From: an uncultured Chthoniobacterales bacterium
GTDB taxonomy: Bacteria > Verrucomicrobiota > Verrucomicrobiia > Chthoniobacterales > UBA10450
Assembly: GCA_902805675.1 (NCBI GenBank)
Contig: CADCTA010000086.1
Coordinates: forward strand, 24,236 to 88,235
Direction of reading: 5' to 3'
DNA length: 64,000 nucleotides
In this document: one piece after another, positions 8,955 to 16,138 of the stretch
How positions within the stretch are numbered: the stretch's first letter is position 1
How the letters are laid out: every line of letters starts with the position of its first letter
Program-made: the position numbers and the translations under genes
Notes under the pieces: model-generated
What the model saw: only the letters and a program-made list of their open reading frames with translations
What the model was told of the DNA's origin: nothing
Database searches by the model: none

Positions 8955-9226
8955 GGGATTGTGATCGCCGCGTCCGGCAGCACGCTGGCCGCGGGATTGT
9001 GATCGCCGCGTCCTGCAACACGCCCGACCGCGGGATTATGATCGCCGCGTCCTGCAACACGCGTGACTGCGGGATCGTGATCGCCGCGTCCGGCAACATG
9101 CGTGACCGCGGGATTGTGATCGCCGCATGCTGCAACATGCGTGACCGCGGGATTGTGATCGTCGCATCCTGCAACGCACGTGACCGCGGGATTATGATCG
9201 CCGCGTCCGGCAACACGCATGACTGC
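8955..9226. repeat. 39-bp minisatellite, seven copies
   Basis: Seven head-to-tail units begin at 8955, 8993, 9032, 9071, 9110, 9149 and 9188. The spacing is 39 bp, except 38 bp for the first. Each unit begins GGGATTGTGATCGCCGCGTC, followed by a variable part like CTGCAACACGCGTGACCGC. Because 39 is a multiple of three, frames stay open on both strands (8594-9259 minus and 8882-9277 plus), but their repetitive Gly/Ala/Ile/Asp/Asn products have no recognisable fold. They are treated as by-products. The array lies between the SnoaL-like gene and the mpl stop, with no unique spacers, so it is not CRISPR. Confidence 0.9.
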
Positions 9227-9263
9227 GGCTCGTGCCGCACACCTCGTGCGGCGCAGCACACAG

Positions 9264-10664
9264 CTACACCGGCGTAACCCTCAACCGATCGAGAATCTTC
9301 TCATGGATGCCATCGAATCCACCGTTGCTGAACACCGCCACCACATCATTTGGTTGCAACAGCGGCACGAGCCTGTCGATGATGTGCGCCGCGTCCGGCT
9401 CATAAAAGGCCGGCCGGCCTGACGCCGCGATGTTTTCCATCACGGCGGCGGGATTCAGCCGATCGGCTTCCGGGATCTGATCCAGTCGCGCCACCTGCGA
9501 GATAAACACCCCGTCTGCCAGCTTGAGCGCGTCGGGTAAATCCTGCTGGAAGACCGCGCGGCGAGTTGTATTCGAGCGCGGCTCGAAGACGGCCCAGATC
9601 CGATGGCCGCGATAGCGATGGCGTAAGGCCGTGAGCGTCTGCGCAATCGCGGTCGGATGATGACCGAAGTCGTCGATCACCTTCACGCCGCGCGCTTCGC
9701 CGCGGAGTTCCTGACGCCGCGCGATCCCTTCGAACGTCGCGAGCGCTTCCTTGATCTTCGCGACCTCCGCGCCATAGAAACGCGCCGCCGTCACTGCCAT
9801 GGCCGCGTTACGGACGTTAAACTCGCCGATCAACGGCAGCTCATACGTCTCGTCGCCGATGGTGAACCGCGAGCCTTCCGCCGAATACGCCACATCGCGG
9901 ATTTGCTTCGCGCAGTTTGGCCCAAACCCGATCTCCTCGATCGGCGCGTAGCATTCGTCGGTCACGGCGAGGCAATTCGGATCGTCGCCGTTCAGGAGCA
10001 CCATGCCATTCTGCGGCACGATGCGCAGGAGGTGGCGGAAGCTCTGCTTCACGTGTTCGAGATCCTGGAAGATGTCCGCGTGATCAAACTCGATGTTGTT
10101 CACGATCAGCAGCTCCGGCAGGTACTCGATGAACTTGGAGCGCTTATCGAAGAAGGCGGTGTCGTACTCGTCGCCTTCGATTACGAAGTGCTTCGAATCA
10201 TTGAAGAGCGCGCCTTGCCCGAGGTTCTTTGGGATACCGCCGATGACATAACTCGGATCCAACCCCGCGCCTTTCATCAGCCACGCGAGCAGTGCGGTGG
10301 TGGTCGTTTTCCCGTGCGTGCCAGTGACGACGAGGTTGTGGCGCCCGTGGAGAAAGAACCGCCGCAGGATCGCCGGCAGCGACATGTAGTACAGCTTCCG
10401 GCTCAGGACCGCTTCAACCTCCGGATTGCCGCGCTTCATCGCGTTACCGATCACGATGATGTCTGCGTCCGCCGGAATGTTCTCGGCCTTGTAACCGGAG
10501 TTCAGCGCCACGCCGCGACTCTCGAGAAATGTCGACATCGGCGGGTAGATGCTTTCGTCGGATCCCGTCACGGTAAAACCGCGATCGCGCAGCGCCGCCG
10601 CGACCGAGCCCATGGCCGTGCCGCAGATGCCGAGGAAGTGGAAATTGCGCGGTGCATCCTTCAC
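9264..10664 (-). CDS. mpl: UDP-N-acetylmuramate:L-alanyl-gamma-D-glutamyl-meso-DAP ligase (Mpl)
   Basis: The 466-residue Mur-ligase-family enzyme attaches recycled murein tripeptide to UDP-MurNAc in the cytoplasm. The N-terminal HFLGICGTAMGSVAA binds the UDP-sugar. The ATP P-loop is VVTGTHGKTTTTALL (about 110-124). The stretch FFDKRSKFIEYLPELLI followed by NNIEFDHADIFQDLEHV is characteristic of Mpl rather than MurC. Length matches the E. coli protein (457). It implies meso-DAP peptidoglycan and a wall-recycling pathway. The stop is only 38 bp from the end of the 39-bp minisatellite. Confidence 0.94.
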   Translation of the reverse strand: MKDAPRNFHFLGICGTAMGSVAAALRDRGFTVTGSDESIYPPMSTFLESRGVALNSGYKAENIPADADIIVIGNAMKRGNPEVEAVLSRKLYYMSLPAILRRFFLHGRHNLVVTGTHGKTTTTALLAWLMKGAGLDPSYVIGGIPKNLGQGALFNDSKHFVIEGDEYDTAFFDKRSKFIEYLPELLIVNNIEFDHADIFQDLEHVKQSFRHLLRIVPQNGMVLLNGDDPNCLAVTDECYAPIEEIGFGPNCAKQIRDVAYSAEGSRFTIGDETYELPLIGEFNVRNAAMAVTAARFYGAEVAKIKEALATFEGIARRQELRGEARGVKVIDDFGHHPTAIAQTLTALRHRYRGHRIWAVFEPRSNTTRRAVFQQDLPDALKLADGVFISQVARLDQIPEADRLNPAAVMENIAASGRPAFYEPDAAHIIDRLVPLLQPNDVVAVFSNGGFDGIHEKILDRLRVTPV

Positions 10665-10705
10665 GGCGGTTCCTGTAAACGCGACGCATCGGTTTGGCTA
10701 GTGAT

Positions 10706-10805
10706 GTCATCTCGACCGAAGCGAAGCGCAGTGGAGAGATCCCGTGGCCAGCTGCTCGGTCATTCCGCGGATTCCTCGACTCCGCTTCGCTGCGCTCGGA
10801 ATGAC
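10706..10805. repeat. Palindromic element, GTCATTCC family, copy 2
   Basis: The left arm GTCATCTCGACCGAAGCGAA runs to GATCCCGTGGC. The right arm GGATTCCTCGACTCCGCTTC ends at GCTCGGAATGAC. It lies in the spacer between mpl and the rhodanese gene, whose start codon is 92 bp to the right. Confidence 0.82.
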
Positions 10806-10896
10806 AGCGTTGGCTGATTGTCTCGAAATCTTGTCTGAATGCGCCGCCTCCCGCCGCATTGACGCACTGCCGTCCGCCCATACCGTTCCTCTCACC

Positions 10897-11289
10897 ATGA
10901 AAACACTCACCACATTTGCGGTGGCACTCGTCTTGTCGGCCTTTACAGCCGTCGCGAGCAGCCAGTTCCCGGACATCAGCCACGACGAGCTGAAGCAGGC
11001 GATGAAGGAGAAGAAAGTCACGCTCATCGACGTCAACGGCTCGGAGAGCTACGCGAAGGGCCACATCCCCGGCGCGATCGACTTCACCGCAAACGAAGAC
11101 AAGCTCGCGGCGAATCTTCCGAAGGATAAAGCCGCGCTCGTGGTCGCTTATTGCGGCAACGAACGTTGCAAAGCTTACCAGCAGGCCGCGATCAAAGCCA
11201 AAGAGATGGGCTACACGAACGTGAAGCACTACTCGAAGGGCATTGCCGGCTGGAAGAGCTCGGGCGAGAAGACTGAGCCCGGCGCCTAA
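10897..11289 (+). CDS. Exported single-domain rhodanese-like protein
   Basis: From the ATG at 10897 the product is 130 residues. It has a signal peptide (MKTLTTFAVALVLSAFTAVA, about 1-21) and one rhodanese domain, seen in VTLIDVNGSESYAKGHIPGA near residues 45-65 and the active-site loop AYCGNERCKA with the candidate catalytic Cys. Rhodanese domains transfer sulfane sulfur or bind redox partners, and the natural substrate here is unknown. The frame opens upstream at 10744, but that portion is repeat sequence. An intrinsic terminator follows 25 bp after the stop, so the gene is probably monocistronic. Confidence 0.88.
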   Translation: MKTLTTFAVALVLSAFTAVASSQFPDISHDELKQAMKEKKVTLIDVNGSESYAKGHIPGAIDFTANEDKLAANLPKDKAALVVAYCGNERCKAYQQAAIKAKEMGYTNVKHYSKGIAGWKSSGEKTEPGA

Positions 11290-11314
11290 CCACAGCGACA
11301 ACAGATCACCAGAG

Positions 11315-11347
11315 CGGCCGGAGCTATGCTCCGGCCGTTTCTTTTTC
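11315..11347 (+). terminator. Rho-independent terminator after the rhodanese gene
   Basis: A perfect 10-bp GC-rich stem CGGCCGGAGC/GCTCCGGCCG with a 3-nt loop (TAT) is followed by TTTCTTTTTC. It is a strong terminator for the plus strand. Confidence 0.93.
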
Positions 11348-11391
11348 TACAGCGGCATCTTCACCCGCGCCGATTGTCGCCACCCAAGGCG

Positions 11392-11567
11392 GTCATCCTG
11401 AGCCGCGCAGACGGCGAAGGACCTCACGCAGGCCGGACGGTTGCTGCGCCAGCCGACACACCGCCAACATGCGCGACCGGCCGTCGCTTCGTTGCGGCAC
11501 TTCCACCCGTGATCACACGCGCACTGCGGGCGCGAGGTCCTTCGCCGTCTGCGCGGCTCAGGATGAC
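11392..11567. repeat. Palindromic element, GTCATCCTGAGCCGCG family, copy 2
   Basis: The left arm GTCATCCTGAGCCGCGCAGA continues as CGGCGAAGGACCTCACGC. The right arm GCGAGGTCCTTCGCCGTCTG ends at GCGCGGCTCAGGATGAC. The arms are nearly perfect reverse complements over about 38 bp, with about 100 bp between. The element lies between the terminator and the adenylate cyclase stop. Confidence 0.88.
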
Positions 11568-11603
11568 CGCGCGTTTACGTGGCAGCTTTGTGGAACCATT
11601 CGT

Positions 11604-13709
11604 TCACTTCTTCGTGAAGACATCAGCTGCGTTCCATGACTCGTCGGGCGGTCGCTGCTCTAGCTCCAGCGCGCGTATGAGGTACATCTTCGCCAGCTGA
11701 TCGTCCGGGTAGAACTCGAGAAACCGCTCGAAGAAGATCTTCGCCTGGGTGAAATCGCGCGCGCGGAATCGCTGAATTCCTTCTTCATACGACTCCAGCC
11801 AGCGCGAGAACTCCGGGTCATCCAGCGGGTCGCTCCGCGAGCCGAGCAGCGCCGTAATGTCCACCGGCTCCGTTTTCCCTTTCACCTGCACGCGGGCAAC
11901 TGTCCGGAGGTGGAACTCGTCCCGAATCAGCTCGCTGGCACTCGGGCCGACGAGAATGTCGACGTCATACGTGCGCGTGAGCCCTTCAAGCCGCGATGCC
12001 AGATTCACCGCATCGCCGATCACGGTTGCTTCCATCCGCTCCTCAGAGCCGATATTGCCGATCAGCACCTCGCCTTGATTGATCCCAATCCCGATGCCGA
12101 GCTCAACCATGCCCGCTTCGCGCCATCTCTCGTTCAGCTTGTGCAACTCGCGCCGCATGCCGAGCGCCGTTCGTGCGGCGCACTTCGCATCTTCCGCCAC
12201 GCCGAGGCTCTTCACGTTGCCCCACACGGCCATGACGGCGTCACCGATGAACTTGTCCAGCGTGCCGTGATTCTCGAATACCACCGCCACCATGCGGGTG
12301 AGATATTCGTTTAATTGCTTCACCAGCGCCTCGGGATCGGATCGCTCGGTAAGCGTGGTAAAACCCACGATGTCCGAGAACAACATCGTCGCCGGCTTCC
12401 GCGAGCCGAGAAGCGAGTTGTAGTAGCCGAGGGGGTTATCGAGGATTTCTTTGACCAGATTCTTCGAGACGTAACGCTCGAGCGTGCGCCGCGTGCGCAG
12501 CTTCTCCATTCGCTCGACGGCATACTCGAAGCCGAGCGAAAGCCCGCCGCTCAGGACCAGCAGGCTCAGCACCGGCACGGTGAAGAGGAAGAACCCCGCG
12601 GAATCGTAGAGCAGGCGAGCAGCAACGAGGTAGGCGACCGCGATTCCGAGCAGCGCAAAGATTGAAACAAGAGGCCGTCGAACAAGCGCGACGAGCAACC
12701 ACGCCACCGCCCCTGCGCTGCAGACTAGCGCAAGCTTCAGTGGGATCGGTGTTGAGCGGAGGAACTCTCCCGCAGCTGCAGCGGCCATCGCATGCAGATG
12801 CAGGGCCGGCCCCGGCGTGCTGGGGCTGAGCGGCGTGTCCACCACGTCGTGCATGATCTGCGCGGAAGCACCGATCATCACCACCTTGTCCTTGAAGAAC
12901 GCCCCGCTTCCGAAGTTCACCTGCCAGCTCTTCGGCAGGAACAGCTCGTAGAGATTTTTCGGCTCGTACGCGTCGGCCGGGCCAAACCGGAAAGGATGTG
13001 CTCGCAACTCGCGCGAAATCGGGCGCTCCCCCATCTTCGCCAAAGCGCGGGCGCCGAGGGAATGAAAGATCTCGTCGCTCGGGTGCGGCTCCTTGCCGGC
13101 GACCTGTCGTTCCGACATCGCCAGCTGCATCGCTCGGATCTTCCCGTCGATTTCGTCCGGCAGGAAATTCACGAACCCAACGCGATCATCCTGGGCTTGC
13201 GGCGCAGGGATGAGCGTCGTGTTCGGCAGAATGAGCTGCCTGCTGCCGGAGTAATCGAAGTTCGAACCGATCACCACTTTGTCGCGATAGCGCTCGAGCG
13301 CCTCAGCGAACACAGGATCGCCATCGTTCGCCGGGTTGAAGATCACGTCAAAGACGACCAGCCGCGCGCCTGCCGCGACAAGCTTGTCGAGCAGCAGCGC
13401 CCAAACTTCGCGCGACCATGGATAGCCGCGTTCCGTCATCAACTGCAGCCCGCGATCCGAGGCGATCTCATCCTCGCCAATCGCATCGAGCTGGAGCGAT
13501 TGCTGATCGATCCCGACGAAGACGAAGTCGGTCCGCTCGGGCGTGACGCGCCCCTGTCGGCGAAGAAGATCTTGAAGCCTCTGTTCGCCCAGCCATGGCG
13601 CAAAGAGGAAAGGGACGTCCGGCAGTGCTCGCCCGAGCAGGATCAAGAGCGTCGACAGCAGGCAGATCGCGGCGATTACGAGACGCCGGTGCCGGCTCAT
13701 CCAGTGCAT
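11604..13709 (-). CDS. CHASE2-domain class III adenylate/guanylate cyclase
   Basis: The 701-residue membrane signalling enzyme has an N-terminal helix (about 8-27), a large extracytoplasmic CHASE2 sensor domain (about 40-300) and a cluster of membrane helices (about 320-390). A class III cyclase domain follows (about 440-620). Cyclase motifs include the metal-binding FSDIVGFTTL, DKFIGDAVMAVWG, and VIGDAVNLASRLEG with the transition-state Asn/Arg. The C-terminal ~70 residues are TPR-like. It probably makes cAMP in response to a periplasmic cue. The DKFIGD Lys favours ATP over GTP, but this is not proof. The gene stands alone between repeat-bearing spacers. Confidence 0.92.
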   Translation of the reverse strand: MHWMSRHRRLVIAAICLLSTLLILLGRALPDVPFLFAPWLGEQRLQDLLRRQGRVTPERTDFVFVGIDQQSLQLDAIGEDEIASDRGLQLMTERGYPWSREVWALLLDKLVAAGARLVVFDVIFNPANDGDPVFAEALERYRDKVVIGSNFDYSGSRQLILPNTTLIPAPQAQDDRVGFVNFLPDEIDGKIRAMQLAMSERQVAGKEPHPSDEIFHSLGARALAKMGERPISRELRAHPFRFGPADAYEPKNLYELFLPKSWQVNFGSGAFFKDKVVMIGASAQIMHDVVDTPLSPSTPGPALHLHAMAAAAAGEFLRSTPIPLKLALVCSAGAVAWLLVALVRRPLVSIFALLGIAVAYLVAARLLYDSAGFFLFTVPVLSLLVLSGGLSLGFEYAVERMEKLRTRRTLERYVSKNLVKEILDNPLGYYNSLLGSRKPATMLFSDIVGFTTLTERSDPEALVKQLNEYLTRMVAVVFENHGTLDKFIGDAVMAVWGNVKSLGVAEDAKCAARTALGMRRELHKLNERWREAGMVELGIGIGINQGEVLIGNIGSEERMEATVIGDAVNLASRLEGLTRTYDVDILVGPSASELIRDEFHLRTVARVQVKGKTEPVDITALLGSRSDPLDDPEFSRWLESYEEGIQRFRARDFTQAKIFFERFLEFYPDDQLAKMYLIRALELEQRPPDESWNAADVFTKK

Positions 13710-13802
13710 GGCGCGATACTAGGAAAGCGGCGTTGCACCGGCCACTTGAAAGTTCGCCGCTGCGCCGCGCTCTCGCACGCGCGTGTGATGCACTTTTCAG
13801 CT

Positions 13803-13894
13803 GTCATTTCGAGCGCAGCCGAGGAATCCCGTGGCATGAGCGTAAAGTCTCGCCACGGGATTCTTCGACGCCGCTCCGCTTCGCTCAGAATGAC
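13803..13894. repeat. Palindromic element, GTCATTCC family, copy 3
   Basis: The left arm GTCATTTCGAGCGCAGCCGA continues to GGAATCCCGTGGC. The right arm GCCACGGGATTCTTCGACGC ends GCTCAGAATGAC. It lies in the cyclase-zinc ribbon spacer and ends 12 bp before the zinc-ribbon start codon. Confidence 0.85.
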
Positions 13895-13905
13895 CGCGTG
13901 GGACA

Positions 13906-14379
13906 GTGCATGACGCGCTCTGGCGCCGCGCACACGAAGAGCGCGATTGCGCTGCCGCAGCATGCCCCAGCTGCCGCAATCAGATGATCGAAGTCGCGGC
14001 AACTGACCAGCCGGAGCCGCGCATCGAGGTCTGCCGGATCTGCCACTTCCTCTGTTTTGACGCTGACGAGCTGACGCGCTTGAAGCCGTGGCCGCGGAAA
14101 GCGGAACCGAACGACCACGAGCTGGCGCCGCGAGCACGCGAGGCGCTCGCCCTCGCGGAGGTGCAGTTGATGGCGCGAGCTGCACGACGCGACCGCGAAG
14201 GCGCGGATCTTCACAACGACGATGCGATGAATTGGCCGGCGCGGCGCGCGATTGCGGCCTTGTCAAAACTCGAAGTCCGGCTATTTTGCCGACCCGCCGC
14301 TGAAAGCAGCGTGCGCGATCTACCCACCTGGCCTGCGAATCGCGGGCCTCCTCAGCGAATGAGGTCGGGCAGATCATAA
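13906..14379 (+). CDS. Small zinc-ribbon (zf-TFIIB-like) protein, function unknown
   Basis: The ORF encodes up to 157 residues. The recognisable part is an N-terminal two-knuckle zinc ribbon, ACPSCRNQM...VCRICHFLCFDADEL. It matches the zf-TFIIB pattern (CPxC, then a second CxxC followed by an aromatic-Asp-Glu-Leu helix start). The rest is Ala/Arg-rich with a helical look and no clear domain. In other bacteria this ribbon is often fused to or encoded near membrane proteins, and no such fusion is visible. The start codon lies just after a palindromic element, so the true start is uncertain. The 3' end overlaps the hairpin leader of rplT. It could also be a remnant. Confidence 0.5.
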   Translation: MHDALWRRAHEERDCAAAACPSCRNQMIEVAATDQPEPRIEVCRICHFLCFDADELTRLKPWPRKAEPNDHELAPRAREALALAEVQLMARAARRDREGADLHNDDAMNWPARRAIAALSKLEVRLFCRPAAESSVRDLPTWPANRGPPQRMRSGRS

Positions 14380-14410
14380 ACAAAAGAACAATTCGCTGAA
14401 GAGGAGCCCG
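14343..14410 (+). promoter_or_regulatory. Bulged hairpin leader upstream of rplT, possible L20 autoregulatory site
   Basis: The left arm CGGGCCTCCTCAGCGAAT (14343-14360) pairs with ATTCGCTGAAGAGGAGCCCG (14391-14410). The helices are of 5, 5 and 7 bp, with a single-C bulge and a GAA bulge, and the loop is 30 nt. No T-run follows. The hairpin ends 20 nt before the rplT start. Autogenous control of rplT by an rRNA-mimicking leader is known in other phyla. That this structure does the same is inference. Confidence 0.45.
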
Positions 14411-14430
14411 GAGCGATCTGGGATTAACAC

Positions 14431-14817
14431 ATGCCAAGAGCAACTAACGCCCCGGCCAGCCGGGAGCGCCGCAAACGCGTCGTCGATCGTGCCCGTGGAT
14501 TCCGCGGCCGCCGTTCCAAACTTTTCCGCTACGCGAAGGACGCGACGATGAAGGCCAAGTATTGGGCCTATCGCGATCGCAAGACCAAGAAGCGCAATTT
14601 CCGCATGCTCTGGGTGCAGCGCCTGAACGCTGCCGTTCGCGCGCAAGGCATGACCTACAGCCGTTTCGCGGAAGGCCTCAAGGCCGCGAACATCCTCCTC
14701 GACCGCAAGGTGCTCTCCGATCTCGCCATCACCGACGCGACCTCCTTTGCCGCCATTGTCGGCAAAGTGAAGAGCGCGCTCGAAGAGAAGACGAATTCGA
14801 AGAAGCAGGCGGCCTAA
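14431..14817 (+). CDS. rplT: 50S ribosomal protein L20
   Basis: The 128-residue basic protein begins MPRATNAPASRERRKRVVDR. It carries the typical ARGFRGRRSKLFRYAKDATM and YRDRKTKKRNFRMLWVQRLN segments of L20. L20 is an early-assembly 23S rRNA-binding protein. The gene is followed by pheS and pheT, the usual order in many bacteria, but the expected infC and rpmI partners are not immediately upstream. An ACGTT-type repeat rather than a terminator lies between rplT and pheS, so read-through into pheS is likely. Confidence 0.97.
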   Translation: MPRATNAPASRERRKRVVDRARGFRGRRSKLFRYAKDATMKAKYWAYRDRKTKKRNFRMLWVQRLNAAVRAQGMTYSRFAEGLKAANILLDRKVLSDLAITDATSFAAIVGKVKSALEEKTNSKKQAA

Positions 14818-14873
14818 GGCTGCTGTGCACCTGTCGCGCCGGCGCTCTGCCGTAGCGACAGCTCGCGCCCGAA

Positions 14874-14910
14874 TTCAACGTTGGACGTTCAGCGTTGGAC
14901 GTTGAACGTT
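14874..14910. repeat. ACGTT-type short tandem repeat, copy B
   Basis: Three degenerate units (TTCAACGTTGGACGTTCAGC and continuation) end 9 bp before the pheS ATG at 14920. They extend the pheS open frame upstream to 14881 with repeat-encoded residues that are not part of the family N-terminus. Confidence 0.85.
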
Positions 14911-14919
14911 CGTGCCCTC

Positions 14920-15933
14920 ATGTCCCACGAGCTCGAACAACTGCGCGACACCGCGCTCGGCGAGATAAGCGCCGCGCCTGACGAGCAATCGCTCGAAGCA
15001 GCGCGGGTCGGCTATCTCGGCAAGAGCGGGAGCATCTCCGTCTGGGGCGAGCGCATGCGCGGCCTGTCGAAAGAGGAGAAGCCGATCGTCGGCAAGCTGC
15101 TGAACGAAGCGCGCACCGCGGTCGCCGCTGCGATCGAGCAGCGCGCGGCCGAGTTCCGGGCCAGCGCCGAGACGGCAGCGCTGGCCAACATCGACATCAC
15201 CCTGCCGGGTCAGCCGGCGGAGATCGGGGGATTGCATCCCCTCACCCAGATGCTCGACCGCGCGATCTCGATTTTCCGGCGGATGGGCTTCGCCCTCGCA
15301 GAAGGTCCCGACGTCGATACCGAGTGGTATTGCTTCGACGCGCTGAACACCGCGCCCGATCACCCGGCGCGCAACGAGCAGGACACATTCTATTTGCCGG
15401 ATGGCCGTTTGCTCCGCACGCACACTTCCACCGTGCAGATCCGCACGATGATGTCGGCGCCGCCCCCGATCCGCGTCATCGCACCGGGCGCCGCTTATCG
15501 CCGCGATGAAGTCGACGCGACACACAGCGCGCAGTTCCACCAGATCGAAGGCCTTTACGTGGATGAGAAAGTCAGCGTCGCCGACCTGAAAGGCACGATC
15601 GAGTTCTTCCTCCGTGAGCTGCTCGGCCAGCAGACAGAGATCCGGTTTCGCCCGCACTACTTCCCGTTCACCGAGCCGAGCTTCGAGTTCGACGTGCGCT
15701 CGAAAGCAATCAAAGGCGGCAAGTGGCTCGAGCTCGCCGGCTGCGGCATGGTGCATCCGGCCGTCTTCGAGGAAGTAAACCGCGCGCGCGGCGACGACGC
15801 TTACGATCCGGAGAAATACACCGGCTTCGCCTTCGGCCTCGGGATGGACCGCCTCGCCATGCTCCTGTTCGACATTCCCGACATCCGCTACTTCGCGCAG
15901 AACGATCTGCGTTTCCTGAGGCAGTTCGCGTGA
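14920..15933 (+). CDS. pheS: Phenylalanine--tRNA ligase alpha subunit
   Basis: The 337-residue class II synthetase subunit has an N-terminal coiled-coil (about 1-90) that contacts tRNA. The catalytic core follows with HPLTQMLDRAISIFRRMGF, the motif 2 region SAQFHQIEGLYVDEKV and the motif 3 segment FGLGMDRLAMLLFDIPDIR. It forms the alpha2-beta2 enzyme with PheT and charges tRNA-Phe. Starting at 14920 gives the normal N-terminus (MSHELEQLRDTALGEI). A palindromic element of 155 bp separates it from pheT. Confidence 0.97.
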   Translation: MSHELEQLRDTALGEISAAPDEQSLEAARVGYLGKSGSISVWGERMRGLSKEEKPIVGKLLNEARTAVAAAIEQRAAEFRASAETAALANIDITLPGQPAEIGGLHPLTQMLDRAISIFRRMGFALAEGPDVDTEWYCFDALNTAPDHPARNEQDTFYLPDGRLLRTHTSTVQIRTMMSAPPPIRVIAPGAAYRRDEVDATHSAQFHQIEGLYVDEKVSVADLKGTIEFFLRELLGQQTEIRFRPHYFPFTEPSFEFDVRSKAIKGGKWLELAGCGMVHPAVFEEVNRARGDDAYDPEKYTGFAFGLGMDRLAMLLFDIPDIRYFAQNDLRFLRQFA

Positions 15934-15959
15934 TCCCGAACGCATCAGCAACATGCGCG

Positions 15960-16114
15960 GTCATCCTGAGCCGCGGAGACGGCGAAGGACCTCACGCTTA
16001 CACGAGCGGCTTTGAAAAACCGAGAATGCGCGCTTCGTCCCCGGCGCGTCTCGCGATTCCAATATCCACCGCGAGAGCGCGAGGTCCTTCGCCGTCTACG
16101 CGGCTCAGGATGAC
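15960..16114. repeat. Palindromic element, GTCATCCTGAGCCGCG family, copy 3
   Basis: The left arm GTCATCCTGAGCCGCGGAGA continues CGGCGAAGGACCTCACGC. The right arm GCGAGGTCCTTCGCCGTCTA ends CGCGGCTCAGGATGAC. It fills most of the pheS-pheT gap, inside what should be one transcript, so the hairpin would be present in the mRNA. Confidence 0.88.
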
Positions 16115-16138
16115 CGCACGGGCGGGGGCGATCGCACC

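Noticed and set aside
8955..9226. CRISPR array
   Set aside because: Units are contiguous without unique spacers and no cas genes are near.
8594..9259. 221-residue minus-strand ORF and its plus-strand counterpart at 8882-9277
   Set aside because: Both are open because the minisatellite unit (39 bp) is a multiple of three; they partly overlap the SnoaL-like gene and the palindromic element and lack codon or domain evidence.
9657..10817. 386-residue plus-strand ORF opposite mpl
   Set aside because: Antisense to a clear Mpl; no recognisable motifs.
12792..13913. 373-residue plus-strand ORF opposite the cyclase
   Set aside because: Shadow of the CHASE2 cyclase gene and adjacent repeat.
14831..14861. 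Terminator after rplT (CTGTCGC/GCGACAG stem)
   Set aside because: Only 7 bp with a 17-nt loop and no T-run; read-through to pheS is more likely.
14875..15954. 359-residue minus-strand ORF opposite pheS
   Set aside because: Complement of pheS and its upstream repeat; composition fits a shadow.
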